Shown here one piece after another: positions 62,513 to 64,000 of a DNA stretch of 64,000 nucleotides. This DNA comes from CAYVVT01 sp964454335 (GTDB lineage: Bacteria > Fidelibacterota > UBA8477 > JABMPR01). The stretch covers positions 62,001 through 126,000 of the forward strand of contig CAYVVT010000003.1 in the NCBI GenBank assembly GCA_964454335.1. The letters are read 5' to 3'. The position numbers and the translations under genes are program-made. The first letter of the stretch is position 1; each line of letters starts with the position of its first letter. Under the pieces are notes generated by a model that had not been told where the DNA came from, did no database searches, and saw only the letters and a program-made list of their open reading frames with translations.

Positions 62513-63532
62513 ATGCGACAAGCCATCATGATAGAACCGGGAAAGATCGAGATGCGGGAGGTTGAGAAACCAACCGCCGGTCCAGGTCAGATCCTGATGC
62601 ACATCCAGCGCATCGGCGTCTGTGGATCCGATATTCACGTCAACCATGGTCTGCATCCTTTTACCTCCTACCCGGTTGTTCAGGGGCACGAGTTTGCAGC
62701 GGTAGTGGCCGAAGTCGGTGAAGGTGTGGAGGGTATTACACCCGGACAGAAAGTCACAGCAAGGCCCCAGGTGGTCTGTGGAGAATGCGGCCCCTGCAAG
62801 CGCGGTGACTATCACATCTGCGACAATCTTAAGGTGGAAGGTTTTCAGGCTCCTGGCGTGGCCCAGGACTATTTCATAACCACACCTGATAAGATCATCC
62901 CACTCCCGGACAGCATGTCCATGGAGCATGGCGCCCTGGTAGAGCCTGTTTCTGTGGCCACGCATTCCACCAGTCGGGCAGGCGAACTGAAGGATAAGAA
63001 CGTCGTCGTCTTCGGTGCCGGTCCCATCGGCAACCTTATCGCACAGGTGACTCGCAGCCGGGGCGCGAAGAAGGTCCTGATCCGGGATATCAGCGAGTTC
63101 CGGCTGGAGAAGGCCAAAGATTGCGGCCTGGAACACACCTCTAATGCCAAAGAAGAAACCATGGCTGAGGCTAAGCAGCGCGTCTTTGGTGAAGAGGGCT
63201 ACAGTGTCGCCTTTGAGGCCGTGGGTGTGGAAGCCACCATGGATGATGCGGTAGACACCATCAATAAAGGTGGCACCATCATGATCGTGGGGGTATTCGG
63301 TGATAAACCCCGCATCGACATGTCCATCGTGGGTGATCGTGAGATCAGCCTGGTGGGCACACTCATGTACAAACATGAAGACTATGAGCTGGCAGTGAAA
63401 CTCATTGACAGTGGTAAGGTCATCACGGAACCCCTGGTGACCAGGCACTTCCCACTGGAGGAATATGAGAATGCCTATTCATACATTGACGATCAGGGGG
63501 ATAGATCCCTGAAGGTCATGATAGATCTGTAA
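62513..63532 (+). CDS. Zinc-dependent medium-chain dehydrogenase (polyol/sugar type)
   Basis: A 339-residue cytoplasmic NAD(P)-dependent dehydrogenase of the MDR superfamily, resembling sorbitol, threonine and L-fuco/galactonate-type dehydrogenases. Catalytic zinc ligands appear in GVCGSD (Cys) and GHEFAAV (His, Glu); the structural zinc site has four cysteines in CGECGPCKRGDYHIC. The Rossmann motif is FGAGPIG, followed by IRDISEFR, whose Asp suggests NAD preference. It lies between the symporter and the PfkB kinase, so it probably oxidises the sugar or sugar acid imported. The exact substrate is not deducible. Confidence 0.9.
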   Translation: MRQAIMIEPGKIEMREVEKPTAGPGQILMHIQRIGVCGSDIHVNHGLHPFTSYPVVQGHEFAAVVAEVGEGVEGITPGQKVTARPQVVCGECGPCKRGDYHICDNLKVEGFQAPGVAQDYFITTPDKIIPLPDSMSMEHGALVEPVSVATHSTSRAGELKDKNVVVFGAGPIGNLIAQVTRSRGAKKVLIRDISEFRLEKAKDCGLEHTSNAKEETMAEAKQRVFGEEGYSVAFEAVGVEATMDDAVDTINKGGTIMIVGVFGDKPRIDMSIVGDREISLVGTLMYKHEDYELAVKLIDSGKVITEPLVTRHFPLEEYENAYSYIDDQGDRSLKVMIDL

Positions 63533-63536
63533 GCCA

Positions 63537-64000
63537 ATGTCCCGGAGCCTGGAGGCATACACTGTTGTCGGTTTGGGGGAGGTCCTCTGGGATGTGTTCC
63601 CCAGTGGACGCCAACTTGGGGGGGCACCGGCAAATTTCGCCTACCACGCCCAGGCTCTGGGATCCAATTCGACAATAGTCAGCTGCCTCGGAACGGATGA
63701 TCTCGCCCGTGAAGCCCGCCAGAAGCTCGAGGAGGCTGGTCTGGATACGAGCTTCATCGCCAGCGACTCTGAACACCCTACCGGCAGAGTGAGCGTTGAA
63801 CTGGATACCCATGGCGTTCCCAGTTATACCATCCATGAAAATGTCGCCTGGGATTTTATTCCCTACAGCGATCCGCTGGCCACACTGGCTGACACATGCG
63901 CAGCAGTATGTTTCGGATCCCTGTGCCAGCGATCTGCAACATCGCGAAGGACCATCCACAGGTTCCTGTCCAATACCAGATCACAATGTATCCGCATCTT
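63537..64000 (+). CDS. PfkB-family sugar kinase (fructokinase-like), partial
   Basis: The gene starts at the ATG at 63537, four bases after the dehydrogenase stop, and runs off the right edge. About 154 residues are visible. They match ribokinase/PfkB fructokinases: VVGLGEVLWDVFPSG, QLGGAPANFAYHAQALG, then VSCLGTDDLAREARQKLEEAGLD and HPTGRVSVELD. The catalytic DTxGAGD loop lies outside the window. Kinase action on fructose would fit the GH32 gene, but other ketoses are possible. Confidence 0.88.
   Translation, partial: MSRSLEAYTVVGLGEVLWDVFPSGRQLGGAPANFAYHAQALGSNSTIVSCLGTDDLAREARQKLEEAGLDTSFIASDSEHPTGRVSVELDTHGVPSYTIHENVAWDFIPYSDPLATLADTCAAVCFGSLCQRSATSRRTIHRFLSNTRSQCIRI

Noticed and set aside
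62222..63448. Long minus-strand open frame of 408 codons opposite the symporter and dehydrogenase genes
   Set aside because: It is antisense to two clear genes with intact family motifs, is His/Asp-rich without domain signature, and has no ribosome site.

Overview
The window is a carbohydrate-utilisation island from a Gram-negative bacterium, most likely an uncultivated member of the FCB superphylum (Marinimicrobia/Neomarinimicrobiota-like or a neighbouring lineage). Evidence for this is the TonB-dependent receptors with N-terminal carboxypeptidase-regulatory-like domains, PorV/PorQ-type outer-membrane protein, Por/type IX secretion C-terminal sorting domains, many lipoproteins, and absence of any SusD. 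The phylum is an inference from gene content. No tRNA, rRNA, CRISPR array or transposase was recognised.

Layout. (1) 1-9.2 kb, minus strand: GH43-like protein, GH32 fructanase, an alpha/beta-hydrolase-like protein, a CBM9-like membrane protein, then a TonB receptor and the start of its partner protein, cut by the window edge. (2) 9.5-11.1 kb, plus strand: a CotH-family protein. (3) 11.1-43.5 kb, minus strand: sixteen genes in one direction, often with overlapping or touching ends. They encode three GH3 glycosidases, a GH95 fucosidase, a Tat-exported sulfatase, a metallophosphoesterase, a CocE-type hydrolase, a TlpA-like thioredoxin protein, a cytochrome c-PQQ sugar dehydrogenase fusion, a giant lamin-tail/CotH protein, a truncated GH32, and five members of an unrecognised secreted protein family (called here family P). 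(4) 43.6-49.7 kb: a GH29 fucosidase (+), converging on a sixth family-P gene and a third CotH gene (-). (5) 49.9-57.7 kb, plus strand: a ROK regulator followed by TonB receptor, partner protein and PorV-like protein. (6) 58-64 kb: two small lipoproteins, a lipoprotein-type L-rhamnose/L-fucose mutarotase homologue, an SSS sodium-sugar symporter, a zinc alcohol/polyol dehydrogenase and a PfkB sugar kinase, cut by the right edge.

How it may work together (inference): surface and periplasmic enzymes strip fucose, sulfate, xylose/glucose and fructose residues from a complex polysaccharide. The two paralogous receptor/partner modules at the two ends of the enzyme block import oligomers. The mutarotase, symporter, dehydrogenase and kinase handle the released monosaccharides, and the ROK protein may control expression. 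The known enzymes are all of mainly exo-acting families. No recognisable backbone-cleaving enzyme is present, which makes the six-member family P the leading candidate for new biochemistry.
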